Positions 1 to 10,651 of a stretch of DNA of 64,000 bases are shown here, one piece after another (position 1 is the stretch's first letter; every line of letters begins with the position of its first letter). The notes below the pieces were generated by a model. It was not told the origin of the DNA. It saw only the letters and a program-made list of their open reading frames with translations, and did not search any database. The position numbers were made by a program, and so were the translations under genes. The stretch is from Cunninghamia lanceolata (lineage: Eukaryota; Streptophyta; Pinopsida; Cupressales; Cupressaceae), in NCBI GenBank assembly GCA_027924645.1, contig BSBN01001361.1, forward strand, positions 595,500-659,499, in the 5' to 3' direction.

Positions 1-1597
1 TATTTGTTTACGAGGATTAATAGGAGGCTGCAACCTTCTCAATCCTGAGTCATAATATCATTTTTGACAAACAGTTCTCATGCCTTTTTAGTGCATCCAC
101 AATTTATATACATATTTTATGCTCATAGGTCGCAATAGAGAATGTGGTTTCTGGAAATATGCTTGCATGTTTCATTTGTTTGAAAATTTCATACAAACAT
201 TCGACAAATCTATTTTATAGATATCCTACAAACATTGCTTCATTTTCTGGGTCAAATCAAATTTGTATTAGAAATCCACGTCTCTATTTTTTCTACCAGA
301 CCCTCCAGACAGCTGAGGTGGTGGAATTTTTCTTTGACTGATATAAATGGTTCAGGTTTTAGCCGAACAACTCTTCGATTTTTATCCTAGGAGACAAGTT
401 ATTTAGTGGACATTAAATATTTATCTATAACCTTTCAAAATAAGTTGTGCAATGTTCAATACCTTTGTTTCGTTTAGTTTGACATCATTTTAATTTATAG
501 AGATGACCCATTCATGAGTAAGATCAAGAAATAGTAAGGGGTTTGGCAATAAATGGGTATTACTAATTCAAACCTCTTACGACCTTGACACGGGGCGAGA
601 TTGAATTACTAACGGATGCATGTCTTACTCTTACTGTGAGTGTTAGCTTTAGGCTCGTCAAGTAATCTTTAAGGTGTCCTCCTTATTTTATTCATTATGC
701 ACTCACTGCATGATCCTCCTATCTCCCATGCAAATGCCTAAGATTCATCCTAAATTAAAAAACGTTTAACTACGTATTTATGCACTAGAGAAAATTTTCA
801 TGGCGATTTTTCATCAATTGGCAATTTTTTGACCTTCAAGGGGTTCAAAATGGTGAATATCACTAATTTTGGAAGCATATTATTTCACGCAAATTTGATT
901 GCATTTTTGTGCACGTAGCTTCAGATCACCCACAAATCGATATTTTGATATTCGACAATAGCACTGTATTTCCATACTGTTTATTCCGATTTGGTGTTGA
1001 TATATAGAGGAAACTTTTAATTCAGGTCCAATCACTTGTCAGGTGAATTTTCATTTTTCAAATTTACGTTTCAATCACCTACCTGTTTAAATTAAGTACG
1101 AGTAAATGGTGGTGTGATTGCTTTATGGCTTCATGGATCTAAGAGTGAGCATCCAAGTGCGCTCCACACACAGAATGAGCATCTGCAACCTATTTCCAGT
1201 CGTGGAGTTCAGCCACATGAAGCTGAGCATCCAAGTCGAAAGGTTGTGCCCCAAAGGTAGTGATAGCTTTGTAGAGATTCAAAGTGGTGGCTTTGTATGA
1301 ACAATGGTAGAAACAAGCTAGTTGGTGTTGATAAATGTGGAGAAAATGGGAAGTACGAATGATGGAATTATTCCATCAGGCTACCCATCATGTCTAATGC
1401 ATGGGATGCGATTTTGAATTCCAAACACATTGAATAGAGGTTGGCGTGGCCTTGTGATTAAGCAGTAACACGTTTAGAAAAAATGAGCCTTCATGGCCTT
1501 GGGTTTGGCAAGTTGTCATTCAATATGAGACCATATTGAAAAGCGGTTTGAAAGGACAATGTTTGACAAAGGCTTCAGTGACACGGAATAATAGCTA
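1..1597. other. Non-coding stretch, no recognisable gene
   Basis: This is the 5' part of the unit. Only short open frames of 60-65 codons occur and none resembles a protein I know. The last 200 bases (about 1400-1597), read on the minus strand, may be a further decayed part of the LINE relic that follows, but I could not align it to a known motif. The equivalent stretches in U2 to U6 are the same. Confidence 0.5.
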
Positions 1598-2076
1598 TCA
1601 AAGGAAAACAGATTGAGATGAGAACACGGATCGATCCGAACACTTGAGTACCCTATCAGACCCTTCTAGGAGATTACTCCATGTGTACCATGTTGTATGA
1701 TCTTGGCTGCATTTCATATTGTGATGAAAAAAATCCTTTATTGTGTATAAAAAATCAAGCCTCTCTTTCGCTAGCTTTCCATCGCATAGGCAATGCTCCA
1801 CAATTATCACAGGCTATTTCAATCATATTAAAGTCTCTGGAAAAAACTCAAGTGGCGGCAGAAATTGAATTTGCACTCCATTTCCAAAGAGTAGATCTCT
1901 CAACAACATCATTCAAGGCATAAACGTTAATAACTCCAGAGGAATTATTATTAATTTTGAAAAGAGTCCATAATGCCTGATTAACAAGGTCACATTCTTG
2001 GTCAGCTAAGTGTTGATGCCACATAGGAAAGATGAAGGTGACAATACCACTCCGACCTGTTTCATAGATGCTACAT
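1598..2076 (-). mobile_element. Relic of plant L1-type LINE ORF2, endonuclease domain (U1)
   Basis: Read on the minus strand from about 2076, one frame gives a long match to the apurinic-like endonuclease domain of plant LINE ORF2. Recognisable pieces are GIVTFIFPMW, SSGVINVYALNDVVERSTLW, RDFNMIE, MRWKASERE and, after a frameshift, TWYTWSN followed by RVLKCSDR. In intact LINEs the GDFN motif carries catalytic Asp and Asn; here Asp and Asn survive but the Gly is Arg. The relic is dead: two in-frame TGA codons (plus-strand tca at 1848-1850 and 1755-1757) lie where the family usually has Trp, so TGG-to-TGA changes are likely. No reverse transcriptase domain, poly(A) tail or target-site duplication was found. 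The family assignment is from remembered motifs, not a search. Confidence 0.85.
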
Positions 2077-2194
2077 GAAAAATGACTTCAAGGCCCAATA
2101 ATACAGTAAGCTGCAAAAAAAAAGCAAAAAACAGGTAAATTTTAACCTCTTGTAAATAGAGAATATTCAAACATAAAAACTGACCTCGAGCATC

Positions 2195-2343
2195 TTGAAT
2201 GCAATACTTTCATGGGAAGTCCGTCAAACCTCGAACATTCTAGGAGACACAATTCATAAACCCATGAATCCTCACAAAAGTCATCTACGGTTTTACTCGT
2301 GTAAAGCAACATTCATTAAAATAATCGACACCTTAACCACGTT
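2195..2343. other. Spacer between LINE relic and inverted repeat
   Basis: A short open frame runs through this stretch into the inverted repeat, but it has no recognisable product. A CGTCAA core at 2222-2227 reads TTGACG on the minus strand, which resembles a W-box or as-1 half site. A single six-base match is expected by chance at this length, so it is only a candidate. Confidence 0.25.
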
Positions 2344-2527
2344 GATTTTAAACGTGACCTGGTTTTCGGAAATTTTATTCAACCAGAAGAAACACCGCGT
2401 TTGGCTTTAAGTAATGCAGCCGAATCTGTAAATGCCGCATTTACAGAGTCGGCTGCATTACTCAACGCCAGACGCGGTGTTTTTCTGGCTGAATAAAATT
2501 TCCGAAAACCAGGTCACGTTTAAAATC
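2344..2527. repeat. 184-bp near-perfect inverted repeat (foldback) upstream of PR-1 (U1)
   Basis: The two arms of about 92 bp meet at a single central base (2436). They match with about five mismatches and one one-base gap by my alignment. The outer ends read gattttaaacgtgacc on the left, with its reverse complement on the right. The arms are GC-richer than the flanks. The element ends about 90 bp before the TATA-like box and about 250 bp before the PR-1 start codon. It could be a foldback or MITE-type transposon, though I see no clear target-site duplication. It could also be a hairpin transcript source. The 63-codon open frame that crosses it has no known product and is probably a by-product of the symmetry. 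Confidence 0.9.
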
Positions 2528-2616
2528 ACAGAACTTGTGAGCAAAGCGACGCTCTCGCAAAGAAGTCAGAAATCTCTAATTTACCTTAAACCTATAATTT
2601 TATCATTTTGTGCCTG

Positions 2617-2624
2617 TATTTAAG
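2617..2624 (+). promoter_or_regulatory. Candidate TATA box of PR-1 (U1)
   Basis: tatttaag lies 155 bp before the start codon, which would place transcription start near 2650 and give a leader of about 130 nt. No ATG occurs between this box and the PR-1 start. A second candidate, ctataatttta at 2592-2602, lies just upstream. The assignment rests on sequence resemblance and position only. Confidence 0.45.
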
Positions 2625-2660
2625 AAGACAGTCGTTGCAGAGCATTGTCATAACTCAATC

Positions 2661-2765
2661 TTATCGATTGTTAGTCTTGATAGAATTACATCTCAATCTC
2701 ACTTAAAAATCAATTATCTGTTGTTATCAATTGTTAGCAGTTGTAAAACTTGTGAGATTACAAGT
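2661..2765 (+). promoter_or_regulatory. Leader region with a 14-bp direct repeat and a small hairpin (U1)
   Basis: ttatcgattgttag at 2661-2674 recurs as ttatcaattgttag at 2724-2737 (13 of 14 identical). A short stem, acttgt at 2748-2753 pairing with acaagt at 2760-2765, ends 13 nt before the start codon. Both would fall in the predicted 5' untranslated leader. No function is known to me. Confidence 0.35.
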
Positions 2766-2778
2766 TATAGTGTGAAGG

Positions 2779-3276
2779 ATGAGTCCATTTTTCCAGCTAG
2801 TCCTGCTCCTGTTGGTGCCGGTGGTGGGGTTATTAAGCCGTGTAGAGGGCTTGACCAAGTCGGAGGCCGTTGCTGAATTCCTTGATCCGCAGAACGAGGC
2901 CAGAAAAGCCGTTGGAGCTCCCCCGCTTATATGGAACAGGACGGTTGCCGCTTATGCATACAATTATGCGACAGTGAGAAGAAATGACTGCTTACTTCAA
3001 CATTCGCAAGGATCGCCCTACGGTGAAAATATATTCTGGGGCAGCGGCCCACATTGGACACGTCGACAGGCAGTGGATGCTTGGATTGCTCAAGAGAAGT
3101 GGTATGTCCATGACAGTAACACTTGCACAGGCCCAGACTGCACACACTATACTCAGATTGTGTGGGCGACAACCACAAGTGTTGGGTGTTCTCTTATAAA
3201 ATGTAAGAACAGGGATACATGGGTCATATGCAGCTACGACCCCCCGGGCAACTATGTTGGCGATAGGCCCTATTGA
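2779..3276 (+). CDS. PR1: Pathogenesis-related protein 1 (CAP/SCP domain), copy 1
   Basis: Secreted defence protein of the plant PR-1 family (CAP superfamily); family members bind sterols and are induced by pathogens. The 165-residue frame is uninterrupted and intronless, typical of plant PR-1. Residues 1-24 form a signal peptide (hydrophobic core 7-19, likely cut after Gly24), so the protein should go to the apoplast. The CAP tetrad is visible as His75, Glu83, Glu106 and His123, with the GENIFWGSG (82-90) and HYTQIVW (123-129) signatures. Six cysteines (71, 116, 121, 137, 142, 151) fit the three conserved disulfides. Asn53-Arg-Thr is a glycosylation sequon. Residues 155-165 match the CAPE peptide pattern PxGNxxxxxPY. 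Mature acidic and basic residues balance at 13 each. An in-frame TGA two codons upstream and A at -3 support this start. Residue 27 is Lys. Confidence 0.96.
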   Translation: MSPFFQLVLLLLVPVVGLLSRVEGLTKSEAVAEFLDPQNEARKAVGAPPLIWNRTVAAYAYNYATVRRNDCLLQHSQGSPYGENIFWGSGPHWTRRQAVDAWIAQEKWYVHDSNTCTGPDCTHYTQIVWATTTSVGCSLIKCKNRDTWVICSYDPPGNYVGDRPY

Positions 3277-4124
3277 TGGGCTCAGTATAGCCAGCATATA
3301 TTTTGCAGTTGAGAAGTGGCAAATATTATTCTTTGTTTTAGTATAGTAATAGAAAAACGGTGCTGTCATTAGCCATCTTTGTTGGTGACAAAGCGATGGT
3401 ATTCATAGCACATTGAAGTCTCATTGGGTTTATCTTTGTATGTCAGTAAACCAAATTTGAGTCCAAACTTAGATTTCCACTACGATTGAATCATGGTACC
3501 AGGCCTGCAATTTGAGAGACGGTCGTCGCATATTTATTTGAGTTTTGTAAGTTAACGGTTGAAAAATTAAACTGAATGCAGACTTCGTTAGGCTGAGATT
3601 TCCCTAACCAAATTCAACTTCTTAACTCTGCATTTGGCTTAATTCTTTTAAATAAATGGCAACTTTAACTGGAATTATAATAATCTTTTAACTGGAATTA
3701 TTATTCTTTTAAATTGCAGTGACTTCGAAAATGTCAATCTCTTCACTTCTTGAGGAAACACTTTTTCTGAACTCTTTCTAAAGAAAACTTGACGCTACAA
3801 ATTTCCCTAAACCGTAAGTCGAAAAGCAGTTATGAGACGTAGCAGTCATGAAATTTTGTTTAAGAAAAGCTTCTTTCATTAAAAACAAAATTGATTTTAA
3901 AGAAGTATATGATCACATTCAATAACCTTTTGTTTGGAGTAACAATCAGAGTTTGCTCATCCGGTTTAGTCTAATGAGCAGAGTTTAATAGTTCAACCTC
4001 TTTAAAAATACTAGTTAAATATAGCTATAAAAAATTGTGGGTATCCCCTTTTAGACTATTATTCAATCTACAGGCTCTAATTCTTAATTAAGGATTATTC
4101 TTTGTAAAAATTTTAAACTCTGAG
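3277..4124. other. PR-1 3' flank, non-coding
   Basis: Presumed 3' untranslated region and downstream spacer. There is no exact AATAAA close to the stop; the AT-rich taatagaaaa near 3346 and the T-rich tract before it could serve polyadenylation. A 15-bp segment, tttaactggaattat, occurs twice (3664-3678 and 3687-3701). A pyrimidine-rich run ending in cag near 3719 resembles a splice acceptor, but no exon follows that I recognise. Confidence 0.5.
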
Positions 4125-4511
4125 TTATTGAATGGTGTATTTACAGACTACACTTTTTCTTCCCTTTTTGAGAGAGACAAATGCAGTGTTTAAAGCCATT
4201 AAGCGTTGACTTGTTTTATTCCCTCGACTTTTGTTTAGGCATTTAGTTATAAAAAATGATGGAGTGCCCAGAGCCCGTGGGGGGCCTGGAGCCATGTCCA
4301 GAGCATGGTGACGTGGAAAGTGAACTACGTTAAACACCTCTTTAGCCTTGTCCGCAAGGCCTTCGGGAAGTTGAAAGAGATGGCCATTAAGAGGTCGGTC
4401 GAATGCATTAGCACAATCCACCCTAAGACCCCTCTGAAGGCCCGTGTAAACACATGCAGCATGATATGAAGATTGCAAAAGATGATGTTTGGAGATACCC
4501 TCAATAGGCAC
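4125..4511 (-). other. Unrecognised 128-codon minus-strand ORF in a GC-richer island (U1)
   Basis: This is the longest open frame in the unit after PR-1, apart from shadows. It coincides with a local rise in GC (about 4260-4500) inside AT-rich DNA. I do not recognise the protein: no signal peptide, membrane segment or known motif is clear. The N-terminal two thirds is richer in Gly, Pro and His than its surroundings would give by chance. The plus strand is also fairly open here. Because all copies are nearly identical, their conservation says nothing about selection. It may be a captured gene fragment or an old transposon piece. It is not claimed as a real gene. Confidence 0.25.
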
Positions 4512-7500
4512 TACGCCTTCCTAATAATCGTATACTGCCAACGTTGTGCGCCATCTTCCTGCATAGAAGAAAGAAGGATGAACCAGGCCAAAACTAATCG
4601 CATGGCTGTATTCGTGATCCTGAGATAGATCAAATATTGTTTAGGTTTATTTTTGCATATCCCATAAGGGACAGATAAATTGTAGATTGAGTTTGAACTT
4701 TGAGATGTATTAGGTCAACATTATTCAAAATTCAAGTACACAAAAAAATAACATTTATATGTTAATCATTACATTTAGACAAACATGTCAAAGTGGGTAA
4801 AAACAAAATATAAAAGTGTCAAATATACACTTTTAACAATTACACTCACAAACCCTGTGTTTTAAAATATTAATCAGTTGACAAAAATAAGTAATTGAAC
4901 AATTGCATAGGTGAAAGGTATGTTTGTTGTGGAAAACAATAAGCTTGATCAAACTTTATTTGGAAGTAGTTATTACTAGAACATGTACCATGCACCAGCA
5001 ACAAATTACATGTTAAATAATATGTTAGAGATTACAAAACAATGATTTAATTGCAAGATATGTTATTTTATCTGCCAGTTTTATTTATATAGAATAAAAT
5101 CTATAAATAGGTGCATTAGAATAAAAAAATAATAATCGTTGGATTTTTTTTTAGTTCAATTTTTTTCTATAAGTTATATGCAAAATGATCACAAATAAAA
5201 GTGGATATCTATTATTTAATTTGCAACTAATATAAGATATGCATGGTAAATACGGTTTTTCAATATCATGTCCTGATGGATTTTCTAGGATCCATGTTTG
5301 GATTGTATATATTTTCTCATTGATTTGTAAAAGTTGAAGTATATACATTAGAGAAGTGATCGATATTTGTAGCAAACCTTTCATTTTTCCTTATTACTGT
5401 ATTCTAGAAGTCGATATTTTAGATTTTTGATGTTTATATGTTTGCCCGCCATCCTTACTCGTATGGACGTGTTGTGTTGCACTTGGGTCTTTCTTGTTTA
5501 ATCTCTTCTTCACCCAACACATTTGTAGTTGTGTGGCAATGTTGTGAATTCTATTAAGGTTCAAAGAGTAAAAAATCATAGAGTATCCACTTAGTCACCT
5601 CGATTGGATTGTATCTAGTTTAGCTCTAGTTGGAATTCTAGTTGCACTTGGTTGTTAGTCATACTTCAGTTGCACATTTGATAAGAAATCAATTATACAT
5701 ATAGTGGAAATACAATCATTATCCTATTGTGGTGATGTAACATAGATGCTGAAAAACACAATAGGACATTTTTCGAAAGCATGATACTAATATTGAAAAT
5801 TGAGTACTATAACTTTATGGTAAGGCTCTATAGTATAAGCTTAGAAGTAAACTCTTTCACAAATGAAATGCCATAGATATACTAGTTTATGGCAACTTTT
5901 CCATGTAAGTCTCTAGTAGTTTGTAACTTATAAGCAAATTTTACAAAGGAATAAATTCAAAAAATGTACTTATAGATTAAAAACCTATGGAATAGAAATA
6001 TACAAATATCAGGGAAGAAAGGCTAGCAATGTATTTAAAAGATGAATGAATAAGTTACTTGTGTTGTAACTTATGGTAGGTGGTGATTTGATGGGTGCAC
6101 CAGGCCCTTATAATAGAAGGTAGTTCAAAAATAATAGATTGGAAAAGTGACCAAAGAAAAAATATATATATCTAAATTATTTGATAATTGATTTGTGCCT
6201 TGACCGTGTAATTAATATTTATAGTAAGTAAACAAACATAAAGTCCAATACAGATGTTACAATACTCGAAGAAAATATAATTATAGAGATTTGCAACTAA
6301 AGTAGGAATCAACTTAAAATAAAATTATTATTTAAGATGTGAAGTTCAAAGTGAACTTATCTAATACATAATTTTTTTTTAAAAAGAGACAAATAAGAAA
6401 ATTGACAGGTAAATTTGGAAATGTTTTATTTAGTCTTAAAATTCTTGGTAAATTTTAGCTTTGGACCATTCATGATGGTGGGTTGGAGCCTAGACACTGG
6501 CATACTTTAATCACTATAAAGGTTAATGGTAGTGGGATAAGGACTGACTGAATTACAATAAAAAAAAGGACAATTTAAATAAAAATATATTATATATTTA
6601 TTACATATTTAAAGCACTTAAATTTATTCGTATTTACTGAAAATAGTATTTTAAAGAAATTATTTATAAGGTGTTCTTTTTATGAGAAAATGTTTTGTAA
6701 TTAAAAAAATTACAAAATGTATTTTTCACTTGTAATATAGATTACATACATTTTTCTATAAAATTTAAAATTAAGAATTCGTGTTCATTTTTTTAATAAT
6801 TGACTATATCCCCACAAAAATGGAATTGTATAGAATGGGCCAATTCAATTAAAATTGAGAAATCATAAATCAAAATGATTTAAAGAGAAAAAATACTTTA
6901 CATCTATGGAAAATAACACAAGTATTCTAATGACATAAAGACAAAAAGAATATATTAAAACAACAATTAATTAGAAAGCAGGTTTTTCTAGCCTTAAGAA
7001 GACTCATGTCACATTGATTGGACAAAAAATCAAGAAAATCCTAATGGATTAAAAATAGACAATCAACAAGAGAGGAGGAACCCTCCAAACCCCATAGATA
7101 AGACATAAGGAGTTGTTCCCTTAAAGATTGTACATGGTCTAAGTATCGAAAGTAATGATTAGGTTTATGTTAGAAAACTAGACCAACATGAAAACCATTT
7201 GAAAATACAAATAATTTAAGTTAGCTATGAGCGAATAAATAGGAAGAACGCCACAAGAACCTCCATACCATCAAGAAGCACACCAATAGGTGATATCACA
7301 TAGTTTTCATTTGTTCTCTTATGCTTTCTAGCTTTCTATCTTCTCATTATTTTGTATCATATTGAGATAATATAGTACAGCTGTCATCACCTTCATAACA
7401 CTCTTGTTATCACCCTCTCAAATTATTTGAGGAGGGCTTGCATACATTTGTTGTATTGGAACCAATAGAAAGAGAGGAACAATACTTGCACAAACTATGA

Positions 7501-7590
7501 CCAGTAATAAGCTAAAAATTTGTATACTTGCATCTCATAAATGAGACAAACAATTTAGGGGTTTCAAATTGAAACACAGTAAATTCTCAT
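4512..7590. other. AT-rich non-coding block
   Basis: Only scattered frames of 61-77 codons with low-complexity, AT-driven composition occur on the minus strand (around 5151-5579). A perfect 10-bp stem with a 5-base A loop lies at 6693-6717. The region has many A and T runs, one of which (near 6371-6385) varies between copies. I see no gene, RNA or transposon motif. Confidence 0.55.
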
Positions 7591-8460
7591 CAAATCACTC
7601 ACGCAATGAACAAGACACCTGAATTCAGAAAGAAGAACCCCTGATTGTATTAGAAACTTAAAGGAATCTCTGCATAACAATAATGAATCTGCTAAAAAAA
7701 TGAACCACTGCTGCTGAAAACTGTAAAAATGGCTGAGTTACAAGACAATCTCCTTCTCTGCAATATGCAAAGGCAAAAAGCCAAGAACTAAGGAAAAGAA
7801 AAATCATAAGCTTTCTTATTATATAATACAAAATTGTCCCCAAAAAGTGAATGGGCAGTCAACTCTAGCTCAACTAAACTCAAAAATATGCATGAATGAG
7901 TTTGAAAAGGTAAGTCCAAGTTGATGGGTGAGCACAAGTGAAAAGCCTAAAATTTAGGCCCCAAAACTCCTCCAAGATGAGCAAAAATAGCTTGGAACTC
8001 CAAGTCTCAAAGTCCTTGACCAAGAAACTACCAAAAATAGTCATGTCAAAAATAGAACTCCAAATATCTCTCCCTGCATGACCCTGCACTTCAATTCGGC
8101 ACCCCTCCTATTTTTGTGTACCTCGAAAGACTTCTGATCAGGTCCGTAATGGTATTTTTGGGAAAATATCAAATTTTTTTTTTTTTATTCGATATTTTGT
8201 ACATCTTAGTAAATTGCATTTTCAGAGGCCTTCGGAGCGAAATCAGGAAAATCCACCTCGAGGCAATAGTTGGCATTAGCCGTAGCAACCTGCAACTTGA
8301 ACTACACAATTGGTTTATCTTTCTAACGAGTTGGAAAACTTTGAATTCTGATAAAGCGGCGAGGAGTTATGACCATGCCAAAAGTTTTTTTTTTTTGGAC
8401 TTATGGTCTTTAGGTACCTGTATCTGCATAGTGAACAAACATGTTAGATAAAATGTAGAG
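7591..8460. mobile_element. Possible retroelement-derived segment (weak)
   Basis: This block differs in composition from the AT-rich DNA on both sides. It has a GC-richer core (about 8220-8350), long T runs (about 8175-8187 and 8387-8396), and wording such as ttggaaaactttgaattctg and aggagttatgacc. That wording resembles leader or LTR sequence of plant retrotransposons as I remember it. A small hairpin, gaggc-cgaa-gcctc, lies just past the block. The 111-codon open frame at 8116-8451 starts at GTG and looks non-coding. No LTR pair, primer binding site or polyprotein motif was found. Copies lie at about 19364, 31137, 42911 and 54685. Confidence 0.3.
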
Positions 8461-10569
8461 GCCGAAGCCTCTCTATTCTGATCTGATGTTCTCTTCCTTG
8501 CTACTTCATTTGAAGTCACTTGCTTCATAAAAGCATTAGAAAACAACTCTTACAGCCCACCCTAATTGGACTACCAAGCACATTTTTGTAACAGTTAAAA
8601 TGAGAACTAAATTAAAAAAAATGAAAATGTTGTATAGCTAGGGCTTGACTATTGATAACCTAATGATATTCATGAATACAGCTACTAGACCTAAAATTAA
8701 GTAGATAAGAAATGCTAGGTTGCACATACACCCAATATATGAGACACGGTTGTATTACTAAAGATGAGTCCTCTTACATATGTCTACTTCATATGCAATC
8801 TAGATCTACACATGTCTAACCCTCTATATGTTTTATCAAACATCAACTGTTAGATAATTTAGCATGAGTTATAACAATGAGTTATAAATGCGGACACGAT
8901 TTGTAGGTGCGTAAACCTTTGAATATCAAATTTGCGTTTGATCTCACTTAATATAATTAGAAAAAATAATAGAATTTGATTCTACACATAAGAAAGGTTA
9001 GAAATAACTAGTTAATTTGAAATGAAAAGATTTTAATAGTGATTTAAGTGTGGTCATGGATGCACAAGTAATAGAAAGTTAGTGCCTTGATTATTTCAAC
9101 AACTTGGTTAAACCTTAGGCATCATATACAAATGCATGTGCAAGACAAAATCTAAGAACTAGAGATGCATTCATAAACCATAAGTTGGACTTTATGATTA
9201 GCCAGAGGTATTTCTTTATGTAACAAGAAGCATACATAATAATGTATACTTTAATAATCTATAATTCAACAAGATGGACCCATATATTGTCATATCCCAT
9301 TTTTAATCACCTATTTTAGACATATTACTATGATTGATTAGTTTCTCAGGGTGAGAAAAAAAATATTTTAAATGATGTGCAATGTTTTTAAAATGAATTG
9401 TTTTAGAATCATTATTCACTATCTCAAATTATTTGAATTATTAGACTAACCACCATCATACTATTCCTAGGTGGATGTAGGATATAGTTTCCCTCTAACA
9501 AGTTGAGGGAGAGTATCATTCGAGAGAGGATGATAGATGGCAACGGTAAGGCAGATGAACTAAACAAGAGAACTCTCACACATGATGTTTTTTTGCAGTA
9601 GAATAATTGGTAATGTTACGTCAATTGTTGGCAGAATCATTATTCAACATATTTCTGCATTAGTCATGTGTCGTCAAGGTTGTTTGACATCCTTCTAGAT
9701 AAGCTGTGCACTGTCGGTATTAGTTAACACGTTTTTCCGCATTTGTTCGTTATGTAGTAAAGTGGCTTGATTCTTAGTAGAGTTGAGATCTCTGTCTTTG
9801 TAGTCATTTAAGCTATAGCACGTGATATATTGTGTTATTAAGTCTATAATTACATCACGTTCATCTTGGTCCCCTTGGATAGGTGAAGTTGTCTTGAATA
9901 TTATATTTTATCAAAATGGTAAGGATGATAAATATTAATACTGTCGCTATAGCAAGTTTGAGGGGACTATTGCATCTCACTTCTCATTAATGCATGAGTA
10001 AGTGGAAGAGTTTATGTTAAAAAATGGAAAAATCAATTATTAAGTAATGAAGCATAGAGGAGTAAAACTACAGTTGGGACAACCATAGTGGCTAACCACT
10101 ACCTGTTTCTTGGAGGAAATTACTCCCCTTTTCCAATAGATCTAGGAGTGGAGTTGAAGGAGTTTAATGAAATGAGATTTGCTGGCAATGAGGAGAAATG
10201 GTGGACTCATTAGGGGGCATTTTTCTGTCTAATCCAGCATAGTGGAGTATTGGAAATAGAGTTAAATTAGGCATTGAATGAGAATGGAGGAGTCTTCCTT
10301 TGCTGGCACACCCCTAGGAGGAAGTGGCATCTTATTAGACATATGATTCTCTCCAAATAGGAGATAGAGCTAGCGAGCATCAGAAGGAACTCTGCTGTAA
10401 TAGTTACAGTCATGCCAACACATTTTTAGCATCATTTGCCCGTAATTACTCAAACTTACTGTCTCATAACAGCAATTCAAGTTTTTGGAAAGGAGCACCA
10501 CTAACAATTTACGACGTCTCCGTTAGGTCACGTCACTTGCAAAAAATTTGGAATAATGTGTCAAAATAT
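8461..10569. other. Non-coding block between retroelement-like segment and GPX module
   Basis: No open frame above about 60 codons and no recognisable domain. The segment near 9470-9580 (gtggatgtagg, then gttgaggg) is faintly LTR-like. The segment 10110-10330 has repeated words (tttgctggca at about 10179 and 10299) and loosely complementary ends, as in a decayed miniature transposon. Both are too degraded to call. The T run at 9588-9594 is one base longer in U3. Confidence 0.45.
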
Positions 10570-10651
10570 CAATTGTTTGGCCTAAATTGTCGAATGTGTT
10601 TGCACTCGTTCTCAAAAAGCATGAGGTTTCTAGGTATTATGTATGTGGCAG

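Noticed and set aside
2195..2623. Open frames across the inverted repeat (71 and 63 codons)
   Set aside because: Both arms translate to related text because the DNA is palindromic; no known protein and no start context.
2610..2876. 88-codon plus-strand frame running through the leader into PR-1
   Set aside because: It starts from a non-ATG codon, is out of frame with PR-1, and encodes nothing recognisable. PR-1 itself has clear family motifs.
2927..3369. Open frames of 71-125 codons overlapping PR-1 on both strands (for example 2992-3369 and 2927-3178 minus, 2984-3199 plus), repeated in every unit
   Set aside because: They are shadows of the PR-1 coding sequence, have no recognisable domain, and their openness follows from PR-1 codon composition.
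6693..6717. Perfect 10-bp stem with A-rich loop as a possible terminator or RNA hairpin
   Set aside because: Such stems are common by chance in very AT-rich DNA, and no gene is adjacent.
8116..8451. 111-codon plus-strand frame
   Set aside because: It begins at GTG, is dominated by Phe and Leu from T runs, and looks like read-through of non-coding, possibly retroelement-derived DNA.
10110..10330. Possible miniature transposon with loosely complementary ends
   Set aside because: The ends do not align convincingly and no target-site duplication is visible.
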